From the NCBI RefSeq assembly GCF_030285665.1, contig NZ_CP127295.1, forward strand, positions 9,486,001-9,550,000: a stretch of DNA of 64,000 nt. Direction: 5' to 3'. The notes under the pieces are model-generated. The model saw only the letters and a list, made by a program, of their open reading frames with translations. It made no database searches and was not told the DNA's origin. Every line of letters starts with the position of its first letter. Position 1 is the first letter of the stretch. Origin of the DNA: Amycolatopsis mongoliensis (lineage in GTDB: Bacteria > Actinomycetota > Actinomycetes > Mycobacteriales > Pseudonocardiaceae). Below, one piece after another: positions 1-7,654 of the stretch. The position numbers were made by a program, and so were the translations under genes.

Positions 1-993
1 CAGCTCGGCGGTCGCCGGGTCCTGCACGCGCTCGTGGACCTTTTCGCGCCAGAAGTCGTAGAAGGTGCGGTTGGCCTCCTCGTCGGCGAGCAGGTCCTGG
101 TACATGCCCAGCCAGAGCGGGAACCCGCCGTCGGCCCAGAACCGCTCGTAGGTGGCACGGCGTTCGGCGTCGGTCGCGTCGGCGGCGTTCTCGGGCAGGA
201 AGCTGAAGTCGAAGCCCGCGAAGGCCTTGTACCGCGCGTCGAACCGCTCCGGCAGGCCGGTGCGCACCGAGTCGTTCTCGGCGCCGTCGAGCTTGCGCTG
301 CCGCATCGGCAGCGCGAGGTTCGGCGTGCGCTGGAAGACGGTGACCTGCGCGGCGTCGTGGGCGGCTTCCTGGACGACCTGAACGCCGCTGGCGCCGGTC
401 CCGATGACGACGACGCGCTTGCCGGTCAGGTCGAGGCCGTTCTGGGGCCAGCGCGCCGTGTGGTGGCATTCGCCGGCGAAGGTGTCGATGCCGGGGATGT
501 CCGGGTAGAGCGGCTTGGCCCCGAACCCGGTCGCGACCAGGACCGTCCGCGCCTTCTGCGCCTTGCCGTCCGCGGAGAACACCGTCCATTCGCGACGGTC
601 CTCGTCCCACTGCGCCTGTGCGGCCGTGGTGTCGAACTCGATGTCCTTGGTCAGGTTCAGTTTCCGGTCGACGTACTCGAAGTAGTCGCGGACGCCGGTG
701 AAGTCGGGATAGCGCTCCGCGAAGTCGTAGTCCTTCCACAAACCCTTGTGGGAGAACTGGTAGATGTGCGCGACGGTGTCCGTCCGGGCACCCGGGTAGC
801 AGTTCCACCACCAAATCCCGCCCAAGCCGCCGGCGGCGTCCCAGACCTTGACGTCGAAACCGAGGTCTCGCAGGCGGTCGAGCTGGTAGAGGCCGGAGAA
901 CCCGCCACCCACCACGAGCACGTCGAGAACGTCACCCTTGGCTTCCCCGCTCCGGGCGTCGGCCGAAGACTCCGAAGACACCGTTGTCGTCAT
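1..993 (-). CDS. Baeyer-Villiger monooxygenase (FAD/NADPH), 3' end outside window
   Basis: Flavin monooxygenase that would insert one O2 atom next to a ketone carbonyl, giving an ester or lactone. The visible 331 residues carry an N-terminal dinucleotide fold (GGGFSG, about 29-34), the BVMO fingerprint FAGECHHTARWP (about 172-183) and a second Rossmann motif GTGASG (about 198-203). The fingerprint separates BVMOs from other class B flavin monooxygenases. The start ATG at 993 follows a GAGGAG ribosome site. The reading frame is open to base 1, so the C-terminus lies outside. The neighbouring crotonase, lactonase and CoA ligase suggest a cyclic or aliphatic ketone substrate (inference). Family confidence is high; the substrate is unknown. 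Confidence 0.93.
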   Translation of the reverse strand, partial: MTTTVSSESSADARSGEAKGDVLDVLVVGGGFSGLYQLDRLRDLGFDVKVWDAAGGLGGIWWWNCYPGARTDTVAHIYQFSHKGLWKDYDFAERYPDFTGVRDYFEYVDRKLNLTKDIEFDTTAAQAQWDEDRREWTVFSADGKAQKARTVLVATGFGAKPLYPDIPGIDTFAGECHHTARWPQNGLDLTGKRVVVIGTGASGVQVVQEAAHDAAQVTVFQRTPNLALPMRQRKLDGAENDSVRTGLPERFDARYKAFAGFDFSFLPENAADATDAERRATYERFWADGGFPLWLGMYQDLLADEEANRTFYDFWREKVHERVQDPATAEL

Positions 994-1062
994 TGCACAC
1001 TCCTCGTTCCGTGGACTGCCTTCGCCAGGCGAGAACGAACGTAAGACTGTCGGCCAGGTCAC

Positions 1063-1074
1063 AACTGTCCGAAA
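1063..1074. promoter_or_regulatory. Candidate operator AACTGTCCGAAA upstream of the BVMO gene
   Basis: The 12-mer AACTGTCCGAAA recurs exactly at 2924-2935, and its core is inverted at 2968-2975. This copy lies 70 bp upstream of the BVMO start, in the gap before the crotonase gene. A shared binding site for one regulator is inferred from repetition and position only. Confidence 0.35.
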
Positions 1075-1083
1075 ACGAGTCGG

Positions 1084-1956
1084 TCAGAACCACTTTTCGT
1101 AGAACGGCGGCAGGTCTTTCGAAGCACTGGCACGGAAATCCGGTTCGCGTTTCTCGCGGAACGCGGCGACGCCCTCCGCACCGTCGCCGATGCTGGTGTA
1201 GAACATCGCGAGCGAGTCGACGCGGTGCGCGTCGGCGGGATGGGGCCGCCCGGCGTTGCGGTACATCATCTGCCGGGTGAGCGCCGTGCTCACCGCTGAC
1301 CGTCCCTTCGTCCACCGATCAGCCAGTTCTCGTGCCGCCGCAAGCAAGTCGCCCGGCTCGTGGACCGACCGCACCAAGCCGCGAGCGGCGGCTTCCCCGG
1401 CGCCGAGGACGTCGGCGGAGTACACGAGATCGAGCGCGGCGGGGAGGCCGACGATCCGCGGCAGGAACCACGTCGACGCCGCCTCGGGCGTGATGCCCAG
1501 GCGTCCGAAGACGAACCCGATGCGCGCACGGCTGGCGGCCAGCCGTGCGTCCATCGCCAGGGTCATGGTCGCGCCGATCCCGACCGCGGCGCCGTTGATC
1601 GCCGCGATCACCGGCTTGCGGCACGCGTGGATCGCGAGCGTGACGCGGCCGCCGGTGTCCCGGACGCGGCGCAGATCCGGATCGGTCAGGTCGGCCATGT
1701 CGTCCAGGGTGGGGCGGCGGGCTTCGTCGAGGCCGAACACGTTCCCGGGCCGGTTCAGGTCCATCCCGGCGCAGAACGCCCGGCCGGCGCCGGTGACGAT
1801 GACCGCGCGGACGTCGTCCTGCTCGTTCACTCCGGCAAAGGTCGCTTCGAGCTCGTCGGCCATCTCCACGGTGAAGGCGTTGAGGTGGTCCGGCCGGTCG
1901 AGGGTGACCGTCAGGACGCCGTCGTCCAGTCGGTGCGTCAGCGTGGTGAACCGCAT
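1084..1956 (-). CDS. Enoyl-CoA hydratase/isomerase (crotonase family)
   Basis: Acts on a CoA thioester, hydrating or isomerising a double bond. It has 290 residues, normal for the family. Both oxyanion-hole segments are visible, AFCAGMDL (about 60-67) and NGAAVGIG (about 121-128). A glutamate in GITPEA (about 158) sits where hydratases and isomerases carry a catalytic acid. The stop of the lactonase gene (1960) lies just upstream of its start at 1956, so the two are probably cotranscribed. It likely performs a beta-oxidation step on the acid formed by the surrounding monooxygenase, lactonase and ligase genes. The exact reaction cannot be told from sequence. Confidence 0.9.
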   Translation of the reverse strand: MRFTTLTHRLDDGVLTVTLDRPDHLNAFTVEMADELEATFAGVNEQDDVRAVIVTGAGRAFCAGMDLNRPGNVFGLDEARRPTLDDMADLTDPDLRRVRDTGGRVTLAIHACRKPVIAAINGAAVGIGATMTLAMDARLAASRARIGFVFGRLGITPEAASTWFLPRIVGLPAALDLVYSADVLGAGEAAARGLVRSVHEPGDLLAAARELADRWTKGRSAVSTALTRQMMYRNAGRPHPADAHRVDSLAMFYTSIGDGAEGVAAFREKREPDFRASASKDLPPFYEKWF

Positions 1957-1959
1957 CGC

Positions 1960-2859
1960 TCACGGAGTCCCGGCGTGCGGGACCTCGACGCGGACGGCGT
2001 GCAGCTCACCCTCGCGCGCCGCTGTGCGGGCCGCCTCGTCGAAGTCCGGTGCGACGCACAGGAACAGGGTCTTCCCGTCGTCGCCGCCGAGCCCGACCGC
2101 GAAGACACCGTTGGGCGCGGTGCTGACCTCGTCGAGGATCTCGCCGCCGTCGGCGATCCGGACGGCGCGCTGGTGGGCGCAGTCGGCGACCCAGACGGCG
2201 CCTTCGGCGTCCATCGCCAGCCCGTCGGGGACGATCGTCGAGGCCTCGACCCGCTTGTGCCAGCTGGGCTCGTCGCCGAGGTCGCCGTAGGCCGCGAAGT
2301 CCCGCCGCGGCCCCAGGCTGCCGTCGGCCTCGATGCCGAACGCCGACACCCGGTTGCCGAACAGCTCGTTTACGATCAGCGTCCGGTCGTCCGGGGTGAT
2401 CACCATGCCGTTGGGGAACGACAGGCCCTCGGCGACCGTCCGCGCCGTCCCGTCGGGGTTCACCAGGACCACGCTCGCGAACTCGTGGTCCGCCCCACCC
2501 ATGAGGTCGAAGCCGAAGTGGCCGACATAGGCCCGGCCGTTGCGGGCGACCACCATGTCGTTGGCGTGGCCGGTGCACAGCGCCGAGATGTCGGCGTGCT
2601 CGGCCAGCGTCCCGTCGGGCTCCTGCCGCAGGATCCTGCGGTCCTTCATGGACACGACCAGCATTCGCCCGTCGGGCAGCCAGCCGAGCCCGGAGGGCTG
2701 GTGCTCGACGACCGCGATCTGCTCGATCGCGCCCTCTGCGTCCAGCGCGTTCACCGTGTGCGTGTAGAAGTCGACGAAGTACAGCCGGCCGTTGTGCCAG
2801 CGCGGCCCCTCCAGGTAGGTGAACCCCTTGGCCACCACCTTGACGTCCCGGTTCGTCAT
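1960..2859 (-). CDS. SMP-30/gluconolactonase-family beta-propeller hydrolase
   Basis: A 299-residue SMP-30/LRE-type six-bladed propeller, a family of metal-dependent lactonases. Family features include the opening LEGPRWHNGRLYFVD, the segment FPNGMVITPD and PDGLAMDAEGAVWVAD, whose Asn/Asp residues bind the metal in known members. ATG 2859 is preferred over GTG 2865 because an AAGGA ribosome site is better spaced for it. Lying between a BVMO and a CoA ligase, it is a natural candidate to open the lactone made by the BVMO (inference). It runs divergently from the ligase gene at 3032. Confidence 0.85.
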   Translation of the reverse strand: MTNRDVKVVAKGFTYLEGPRWHNGRLYFVDFYTHTVNALDAEGAIEQIAVVEHQPSGLGWLPDGRMLVVSMKDRRILRQEPDGTLAEHADISALCTGHANDMVVARNGRAYVGHFGFDLMGGADHEFASVVLVNPDGTARTVAEGLSFPNGMVITPDDRTLIVNELFGNRVSAFGIEADGSLGPRRDFAAYGDLGDEPSWHKRVEASTIVPDGLAMDAEGAVWVADCAHQRAVRIADGGEILDEVSTAPNGVFAVGLGGDDGKTLFLCVAPDFDEAARTAAREGELHAVRVEVPHAGTP

Positions 2860-2921
2860 CAGCACTCATCCTTCGACTCGGGTTCCGATTGGCTGACCAC
2901 CGTCGCGCACCTCCGGAACCC

Positions 2922-2978
2922 GGAACTGTCCGAAATGGCTACAGCCGAAGCGTGGTGTCGCGAAGCGGGACAGTTCGG
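2922..2978. promoter_or_regulatory. Inverted pair of AACTGTCC motifs between divergent lactonase and ligase genes
   Basis: AACTGTCCGAAA at 2924-2935 faces the inverted core GGACAGTT at 2968-2975, about 30 bp apart, in the 172-bp divergent gap. With the copy at 1063-1074 this makes three occurrences in front of three transcription units. It is probably an operator for a shared regulator; no protein in the window can be assigned to it. Confidence 0.4.
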
Positions 2979-3031
2979 CCTCCGTCCCGGCGAGCAAACT
3001 CACCGGCGATCGACGACGGAAGGAACCCGCG

Positions 3032-4630
3032 GTGCTCGGAACGATGATGGATCGCCCCCTGCTCGTCAGCTCGCTGCTGCACCGGGCCGAGCGGGTCTTC
3101 GGCGACCGCGTGAACGTCAGCTGCGCCGGCGGCGAGGTCCGCCGGGAGTTCACCTACCGCGAGCTCGGCTCGGCCGCCCGCCGCCTCGCGGCCGCCCTGC
3201 TCGAACTCGGGGTCCGTCCCGGCACCAAGATCGGCTCGCTGGCCTGGAACAGCGACCGCCACCTGGCCGCCTACTTCGGCGTCCCCGGCATCGGCGCGGT
3301 ACTGCACACGATCAACCAGCGCATGCCGGCCGAGCACATCGTGTACTCGGTGAACCAGGCCGAAGACGAAGTCCTGCTCGTCGACGCGGACCTCGTGCCG
3401 GTCGTCCGGGAGATCCTGCCCGCGACGCCGGCCGTCAAGCACGTCGTCGACCTCGGCGGCTTCGCCGACCTCCCCGGGGTACGGACCTGGTCGTTCGACA
3501 CCCTCCTCGAGGAAGCCACCGAGCTGGCCGAGTTCCCGGAGTTCGACGAACGCACCGCGTCGTCGATCTGCTTCACCTCCGGCACGACCGGCCTGCCCAA
3601 GGGCGTCGTCTACACCCACCGCAGCACGGTCCTGCACGCCTTGGCGATCTCCGCCGCCGACGGCGTCGCGATGTCCGGCCACCGCGCCTACCTGATCGCC
3701 TGCCAGATGTCACACGTGCACAGCTGGGGCGCACCGCACGCGGGCACGCTGCAGGGCGCCCGCCTGATCCTCCCCGGCCCGCACCCCACCCCGGCCGACT
3801 TCCTCCGCATCATCACCACCCAAGCGCCGGACGTCCTCGTCGGCGCCCCCGCGGTCGCCGCGCTCATCCGCGACGAATACCGCAAGAACCCGGCCGCCCA
3901 CGACTTGTCGTCCCTGAAGACGGTGTGGATGGGCGGCCAGACGCCTCCGGCGGCATTGGCCGACTGGTGGGCCTCCGTCGGTGCATCGACGGCGAACGGG
4001 TGGGGCATGACCGAGACGTCGCCGATGGGCACTTTCCTCAACGGCCGCGACACCCAGGGCGTGCAGCTACCGCTGTTCGAGATCCGGATCGTCGACGACA
4101 CCGGGCGCGAACTGCCCTGGGACGGCCGCACGACCGGCGAACTCGAAGCCCGCGGTCCGTGGGTGACGGGCGCCTACCTCGGTGCGACGGGCCCGTCCGG
4201 GTCCTTCCACGACGGCTGGCTCCGCACCGGCGACGTCGCGGTCATCTCCCCCGCCGGCGCGCTCCGGATCAAGGACCGCGCCAAGGACCTGATCAAGAGC
4301 GGCGGCGAGTGGATCTCCTCCATCGAACTCGAGAACCACCTCATGCTGCACCCCGCAGTCGACGAAGCCGCGGTGATCGGTGTCCCGCACGAGAAGTGGC
4401 AGGAGCGCCCGGTGGCGTGGATCGTGACCTCCGCCGACGTCTCCGACGACGAGTTGAAGGACTACATCGGCGCGAAGTTCCCGCGCTACTGGGTGCCGGA
4501 CGCGTTCGTCCGCGTCGAGGCGATCCCGAAGACCTCGGTGGGCAAGCTCGACAAGATGACCATGCGGACCCGGCAGGCAGCCGGAACAGCTCGTCAGGAC
4601 ACCTGCGCGCCCGCGATGCTCAAGGCGTAA
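3032..4630 (+). CDS. Acyl-CoA synthetase (AMP-forming, ANL superfamily)
   Basis: Activates a carboxylic acid to its acyl-CoA using ATP, through an acyl-AMP. It has 532 residues. The P-loop-like motif [18 protein letters not shown], the adenine-binding segment GWGMTETS, the hinge region RTGDVA and a C-terminal lysine context TSVGKLDK are all present. The GTG start at 3032 is supported by GGAAGGAA about 7 nt upstream; ATG 3044 is the alternative. Its 3' end overlaps the convergent TetR gene by 37 bp. It resembles medium/long-chain fatty acid ligases of actinobacteria. In context it would activate the acid released from the lactone. Substrate unresolved. Confidence 0.92.
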   Translation: MLGTMMDRPLLVSSLLHRAERVFGDRVNVSCAGGEVRREFTYRELGSAARRLAAALLELGVRPGTKIGSLAWNSDRHLAAYFGVPGIGAVLHTINQRMPAEHIVYSVNQAEDEVLLVDADLVPVVREILPATPAVKHVVDLGGFADLPGVRTWSFDTLLEEATELAEFPEFDERTASSICFTSGTTGLPKGVVYTHRSTVLHALAISAADGVAMSGHRAYLIACQMSHVHSWGAPHAGTLQGARLILPGPHPTPADFLRIITTQAPDVLVGAPAVAALIRDEYRKNPAAHDLSSLKTVWMGGQTPPAALADWWASVGASTANGWGMTETSPMGTFLNGRDTQGVQLPLFEIRIVDDTGRELPWDGRTTGELEARGPWVTGAYLGATGPSGSFHDGWLRTGDVAVISPAGALRIKDRAKDLIKSGGEWISSIELENHLMLHPAVDEAAVIGVPHEKWQERPVAWIVTSADVSDDELKDYIGAKFPRYWVPDAFVRVEAIPKTSVGKLDKMTMRTRQAAGTARQDTCAPAMLKA

Positions 4631-5181
4631 CGGCCGTACTGCTCCGCGACGTCGGCGGCGGACAGCTTCCCGTCCTCCCGGAACCACCGGGCGATGCTCA
4701 CGCACATTTCCCGGATCGCGAACGACGCCAGCGCCGGCGAGTCGACCCGGAAAGCTCCCGCCGCGGCCCCCGAGGCGATGACCGCCCGGAATGCGTGTTC
4801 ATGCTCACGGCGCCGGCTCTGCAGGCGGCTGCGGTGGGGCTCGTCGAGCGAATCCGTGTCGCGGTTGACCACCAAGGCCTCGCGACGGTGGGTCGCGTGC
4901 CGGTAGGCGTAGACCCGGGTGGCCTCGCGCAGCCGCGTCTCCCAGTCGCCGTCGGCGGTCGCGCGGTGGAACTCCTCGAGCACGGTCGCCGTGGTCTCGT
5001 CCACGATCGCGCGCAGCAAGTCCTGTTTGGACCGCATGTGGTTGTACAGGCTCGGGGTGCGGATGCCGAGGCACTCGGCGATCTGGCTCAGCGCGGTGCC
5101 GTGGAATCCGCGCTCGGCGAAGAGGGTCAAGGCGACGTCGAGCACCACGCTCTCGCTCACGACCGGGCGGACGTCGGTCAC
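4594..5181 (-). CDS. TetR-family transcriptional regulator, last gene of the molybdenum-hydroxylase operon
   Basis: A 195-residue regulator with an N-terminal helix-turn-helix (ALTLFAERGFHGTALSQIAE then TPSLYNHM) and an all-helical ligand domain. It begins with GTG in a 4-nt GTGA overlap with the preceding gene and is the terminal gene of the 11-gene operon. It is clearly paralogous to the TetR at 16494-17123: both share YNHM, YALRHATHRREALIVNRD-like and EMCVSIARWFREDG segments. Either could bind the ACTAA-N6-TTAGT sites at 14777 and 16405. Its place in the operon suggests feedback control (inference). Confidence 0.9.
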   Translation of the reverse strand: MTDVRPVVSESVVLDVALTLFAERGFHGTALSQIAECLGIRTPSLYNHMRSKQDLLRAIVDETTATVLEEFHRATADGDWETRLREATRVYAYRHATHRREALVVNRDTDSLDEPHRSRLQSRRREHEHAFRAVIASGAAAGAFRVDSPALASFAIREMCVSIARWFREDGKLSAADVAEQYGRYALSIAGAQVS

Positions 5182-5624
5182 GGCGTCACCGCGGCGAGCC
5201 AGGCGGACGCCTCGTCCACGGTCCGAAGCTGTTTCGTCAACGGTGTCACGACGTCGTCGGCGTCCGCCACGAGCACCGGAAGCCCGGGCACCCGCGCATG
5301 CACCTCTTCGAGCACCCTTTCGGCCGCGGCCCGGTCACTGTAGGGGCCGTCGCCGCCGGAAAACGGCCCTACGCCGAGGATGAAGCGGCCATCGCTGAGG
5401 TAGTCGAGGGTTTCGGCGGCGTCCGCCACGAGCGGTGCGTCGCGGGAGGTGGTCAGGCAGCCGACGCGGACCCGCTTGGTCAGGACTGCCGCGGCGGCGC
5501 AGGACGTGAAGTCCTCCTCGAAGAAGATCGTGTGGCAGCCCGCTTCGTCGAGTACTTCGCAGGTGCGCCGCAGTTCGGCCGCGGGCCGGTCGCGCAGCCG
5601 CAGCACGACGCCGCGGCGGTTCAC
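5178..5624 (-). CDS. Short luciferase-like monooxygenase (LLM) fragment-type protein
   Basis: 148 residues that resemble part of an F420- or FMN-dependent luciferase-like monooxygenase: strand/helix pattern FFEEDFTSCAAAAVLTKRVRVG, then ETLDYLSDGRFILGVGPF. Family members are 280-380 residues with a complete TIM barrel, so this is a reduced or partial version. It is nonetheless tightly embedded, with GTGA overlaps at both ends (to the 2Fe-2S subunit upstream and TetR downstream), which argues that it is translated. Function unknown. It may be a decayed enzyme kept for translational coupling, or a small binding protein. Confidence 0.55.
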   Translation of the reverse strand: MNRRGVVLRLRDRPAAELRRTCEVLDEAGCHTIFFEEDFTSCAAAAVLTKRVRVGCLTTSRDAPLVADAAETLDYLSDGRFILGVGPFSGGDGPYSDRAAAERVLEEVHARVPGLPVLVADADDVVTPLTKQLRTVDEASAWLAAVTP

Positions 5625-6103
5625 GCCGGCTCCGCACCGGTGGCCAGCTCCTCCGCCGCGGCCTCGACGGCGTCAACAATGCCCGCGTAGCCGGTGCAGC
5701 GGCAGATGTTGCCCGACAGCTCTTCGCGGATCCGCGACCGGCACGGGCGCTCCTCGCGGTTGAGCAGGTCGAGCGCGGACATCAGCATGCCCGGGGTGCA
5801 GAAGCCGCACTGCAGCCCGTGATGAGTCGAGAAGGCTTCCTGCAGCGGGTGCAGGGTGCCGTCCGGCCCGGCCATGCCCTCGATCGTGGTGACCGACGAG
5901 CCTTCCGCCTGGACGGCGAACATGAGGCACGCGCGCACCGGCTCGCCGTCGACCAGGACCGTGCACGCGCCGCAGACTCCGTGCTCGCACCCGACGTGGG
6001 TGCCGGTGAGCCCGAGGTCCTCGCGAAGAGCGTCGGCGAGGGTGCGCCGCGGTTCGACGTCGACGTCCTGGCGATCGCCGTTGACGGTGAATTCGACCTT
6101 CAT
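5621..6103 (-). CDS. Molybdenum hydroxylase small subunit, two [2Fe-2S] clusters (CoxS/XdhC-type)
   Basis: Electron-transfer subunit of a xanthine dehydrogenase/CO dehydrogenase-type enzyme. Of 160 residues, the N-terminal ferredoxin-like half carries GCEHGVCGACTVLVDG plus a later Cys, and the C-terminal half carries CGFCTPGM and NICRCTGY; together these are the eight cluster ligands. ATG 6103 overlaps the FAD-subunit stop as ATGA. It would pass electrons from the Mo centre of the 7651-9984 product to FAD in the 6100-6918 product. Length and motif order are canonical, so family confidence is high. Confidence 0.95.
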   Translation of the reverse strand: MKVEFTVNGDRQDVDVEPRRTLADALREDLGLTGTHVGCEHGVCGACTVLVDGEPVRACLMFAVQAEGSSVTTIEGMAGPDGTLHPLQEAFSTHHGLQCGFCTPGMLMSALDLLNREERPCRSRIREELSGNICRCTGYAGIVDAVEAAAEELATGAEPA

Positions 6104-6918
6104 GCTGCGACACGCTCCTTCTCCTGGACGAGGGCACGGCGGACGAACTCCGCCGTCATCGCACGCCGGTAGCCGGCCGAGGCGTGGATGTCGGAGCTCG
6201 GTGCCGTGGCGGCCGCTGCCGCCGCCGCGACCTGCTCCACGGGCGCGCCCGCGTCGAGCAGCTGTTCGGCTTCCTCGACGCGCAACGGGACGCTGCCGAC
6301 CCCGCCGACCGCGATCCGCCAGTGCCCGCCGACCTCGGCGGCGGCGACCGTGACGAGTCCGAAGTCGCCGTGCCGGCGGGAGAATTCCGCGAACCCCCAC
6401 CGCTGGGGCAGCGGCATGTCGACGGCGGTGACCATCTCGTCTTCGGCGAGCGTGGTTTCGAGGGCGCCGGTGCAGAACTCCGCCGCGGAGCTCGTGCGGG
6501 TGCCGCGCGGGCCGGCGATGTGGATGGTGGCTTCCAGCGCCGCGGCGACCACCGGCAGCTCGGCGGCGGGGTCGGCGTGGGCGATGCTGCCGCCGCTGGT
6601 GCCCCGGGAGCGGATCGCCGTGTGCCCGATCCAGCGGGCGGCTTCGGCCAGCATCGGGTGCCCGGTCTGCTCGACCAGGCGGGCGTGGCGGACCAGCGCC
6701 CCGATCCGGACGCCACCGTCGACGGACACGATCGTGGACAGGCCGGGAATCCGGTTGATGTCCACGAGCACCTTGGGCCGGGCCATGCGCAGCGCCAGCA
6801 CGGGCGCCAGGCTCTGCCCGCCGGCGATGATCTTGCCGTCGCCTGCCGCGTCGGCCAGTGCCTGCACGGCGTCCCGGACGCTGGTGGCCCGGTGGTAGTC
6901 GAACGGTGCGGGTTTCAT
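6100..6918 (-). CDS. Molybdenum hydroxylase medium subunit, FAD-binding (CoxM-type)
   Basis: 272-residue flavoprotein subunit. AGGQSLAPVLALRMARPK (near residue 35) and the SRGTSGGSIAHADPAAELP segment are the two FAD-contacting motifs of the CoxM/XdhB family; the second is normally TIGG and is modified here. ATG 6918 was chosen because it starts the conserved MKPAPFDYHRA sequence 10 nt after the crotonase stop. An upstream in-frame extension has no family similarity. It sits between the crotonase and the 2Fe-2S subunit in the operon, with a 4-nt overlap to the latter. Confidence 0.93.
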   Translation of the reverse strand: MKPAPFDYHRATSVRDAVQALADAAGDGKIIAGGQSLAPVLALRMARPKVLVDINRIPGLSTIVSVDGGVRIGALVRHARLVEQTGHPMLAEAARWIGHTAIRSRGTSGGSIAHADPAAELPVVAAALEATIHIAGPRGTRTSSAAEFCTGALETTLAEDEMVTAVDMPLPQRWGFAEFSRRHGDFGLVTVAAAEVGGHWRIAVGGVGSVPLRVEEAEQLLDAGAPVEQVAAAAAAATAPSSDIHASAGYRRAMTAEFVRRALVQEKERVAA

Positions 6919-6928
6919 GACGGACCTT

Positions 6929-7654
6929 TCAGCGCCCTCGGAACCGCGGGGCGCGCTTCTCGGCGTGGGCACGCCGGCTTTCGGCGAAATCCTCACTGCT
7001 CCAGCAGGATTCGAAGAGCTCGTCCAGTCGCGGCTCCCCCGGCTGCGGCTCGAACAGCGACTCCAGCGCGGTCTTGGCGTACCGCAGGGACAACGGCGCG
7101 AACTCCGCGATCTCACGGGCCCACGCCAGCGCGTCGGCGACCGGCCCGAGCCGGTCCGCCAGGCCGCACGCGTGCGCTCGCCCGGCGTCGAGCCGGTCCG
7201 CGCCGAGCAGCAGCGCCCGCGCCGGTCCCCCGCCCGCGAGCAGCGCGAGCCGCCGGACGGTCCAGGGGTCCACGGCGAGGCCGTTGCGCGCGGTCGGGAC
7301 GGCGAAGACCGCCGTGCCGTCGGCGACGCGCAGATCGCAGGCGATCGCGAGCTGCGTGCCGGCGCCGATGGCGGGGCCGTTGACCGCCGCGATCACCGGC
7401 ACCGGCGCGGCGGTGATCGCGCTCAGCGCGGCGTAGAGCGCTTTGCGGAAGCCGTCGCCGTAGACGCCGTGAAGGTCGGCGCCGGCACAGAAGCTGGTGC
7501 CGGAGCCCGTCACGACGATCGCCCGGGCCGTGCCGGCGAGCTTCTCGACCGCGGCACGCAGCGCGTCGAGATGTTCGACGTCGAGTGCGTTGCGCTTTCC
7601 GTGGCGGTCGAGCACGATCAGGCCGACCCCGTCCTGTTCCTCGGTGGTGATCAT
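6929..7654 (-). CDS. Crotonase-family enzyme inserted between molybdenum-hydroxylase subunit genes
   Basis: 241-residue enoyl-CoA hydratase/isomerase homolog. Oxyanion-hole segments FCAGADL and NGPAIGAG are present. The position usually holding the catalytic Glu reads GLAVDPW, i.e. Asp or a shifted residue, so hydratase activity is not assured; a hydrolase or lyase role is possible. Start ATG 7654 overlaps the stop of the large Mo subunit (ATGA). Its placement between the large and FAD subunits is unusual and implies that the Mo enzyme and a CoA-thioester step belong to one pathway. Confidence 0.85.
   Translation of the reverse strand: MITTEEQDGVGLIVLDRHGKRNALDVEHLDALRAAVEKLAGTARAIVVTGSGTSFCAGADLHGVYGDGFRKALYAALSAITAAPVPVIAAVNGPAIGAGTQLAIACDLRVADGTAVFAVPTARNGLAVDPWTVRRLALLAGGGPARALLLGADRLDAGRAHACGLADRLGPVADALAWAREIAEFAPLSLRYAKTALESLFEPQPGEPRLDELFESCWSSEDFAESRRAHAEKRAPRFRGR

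Noticed and set aside
1360..5343. Very long plus-strand frame (1,327 codons) opposite the crotonase, lactonase and TetR genes
   Set aside because: It is an antisense shadow of high-GC coding DNA; it has no domain similarity and crosses well-supported genes on the other strand.
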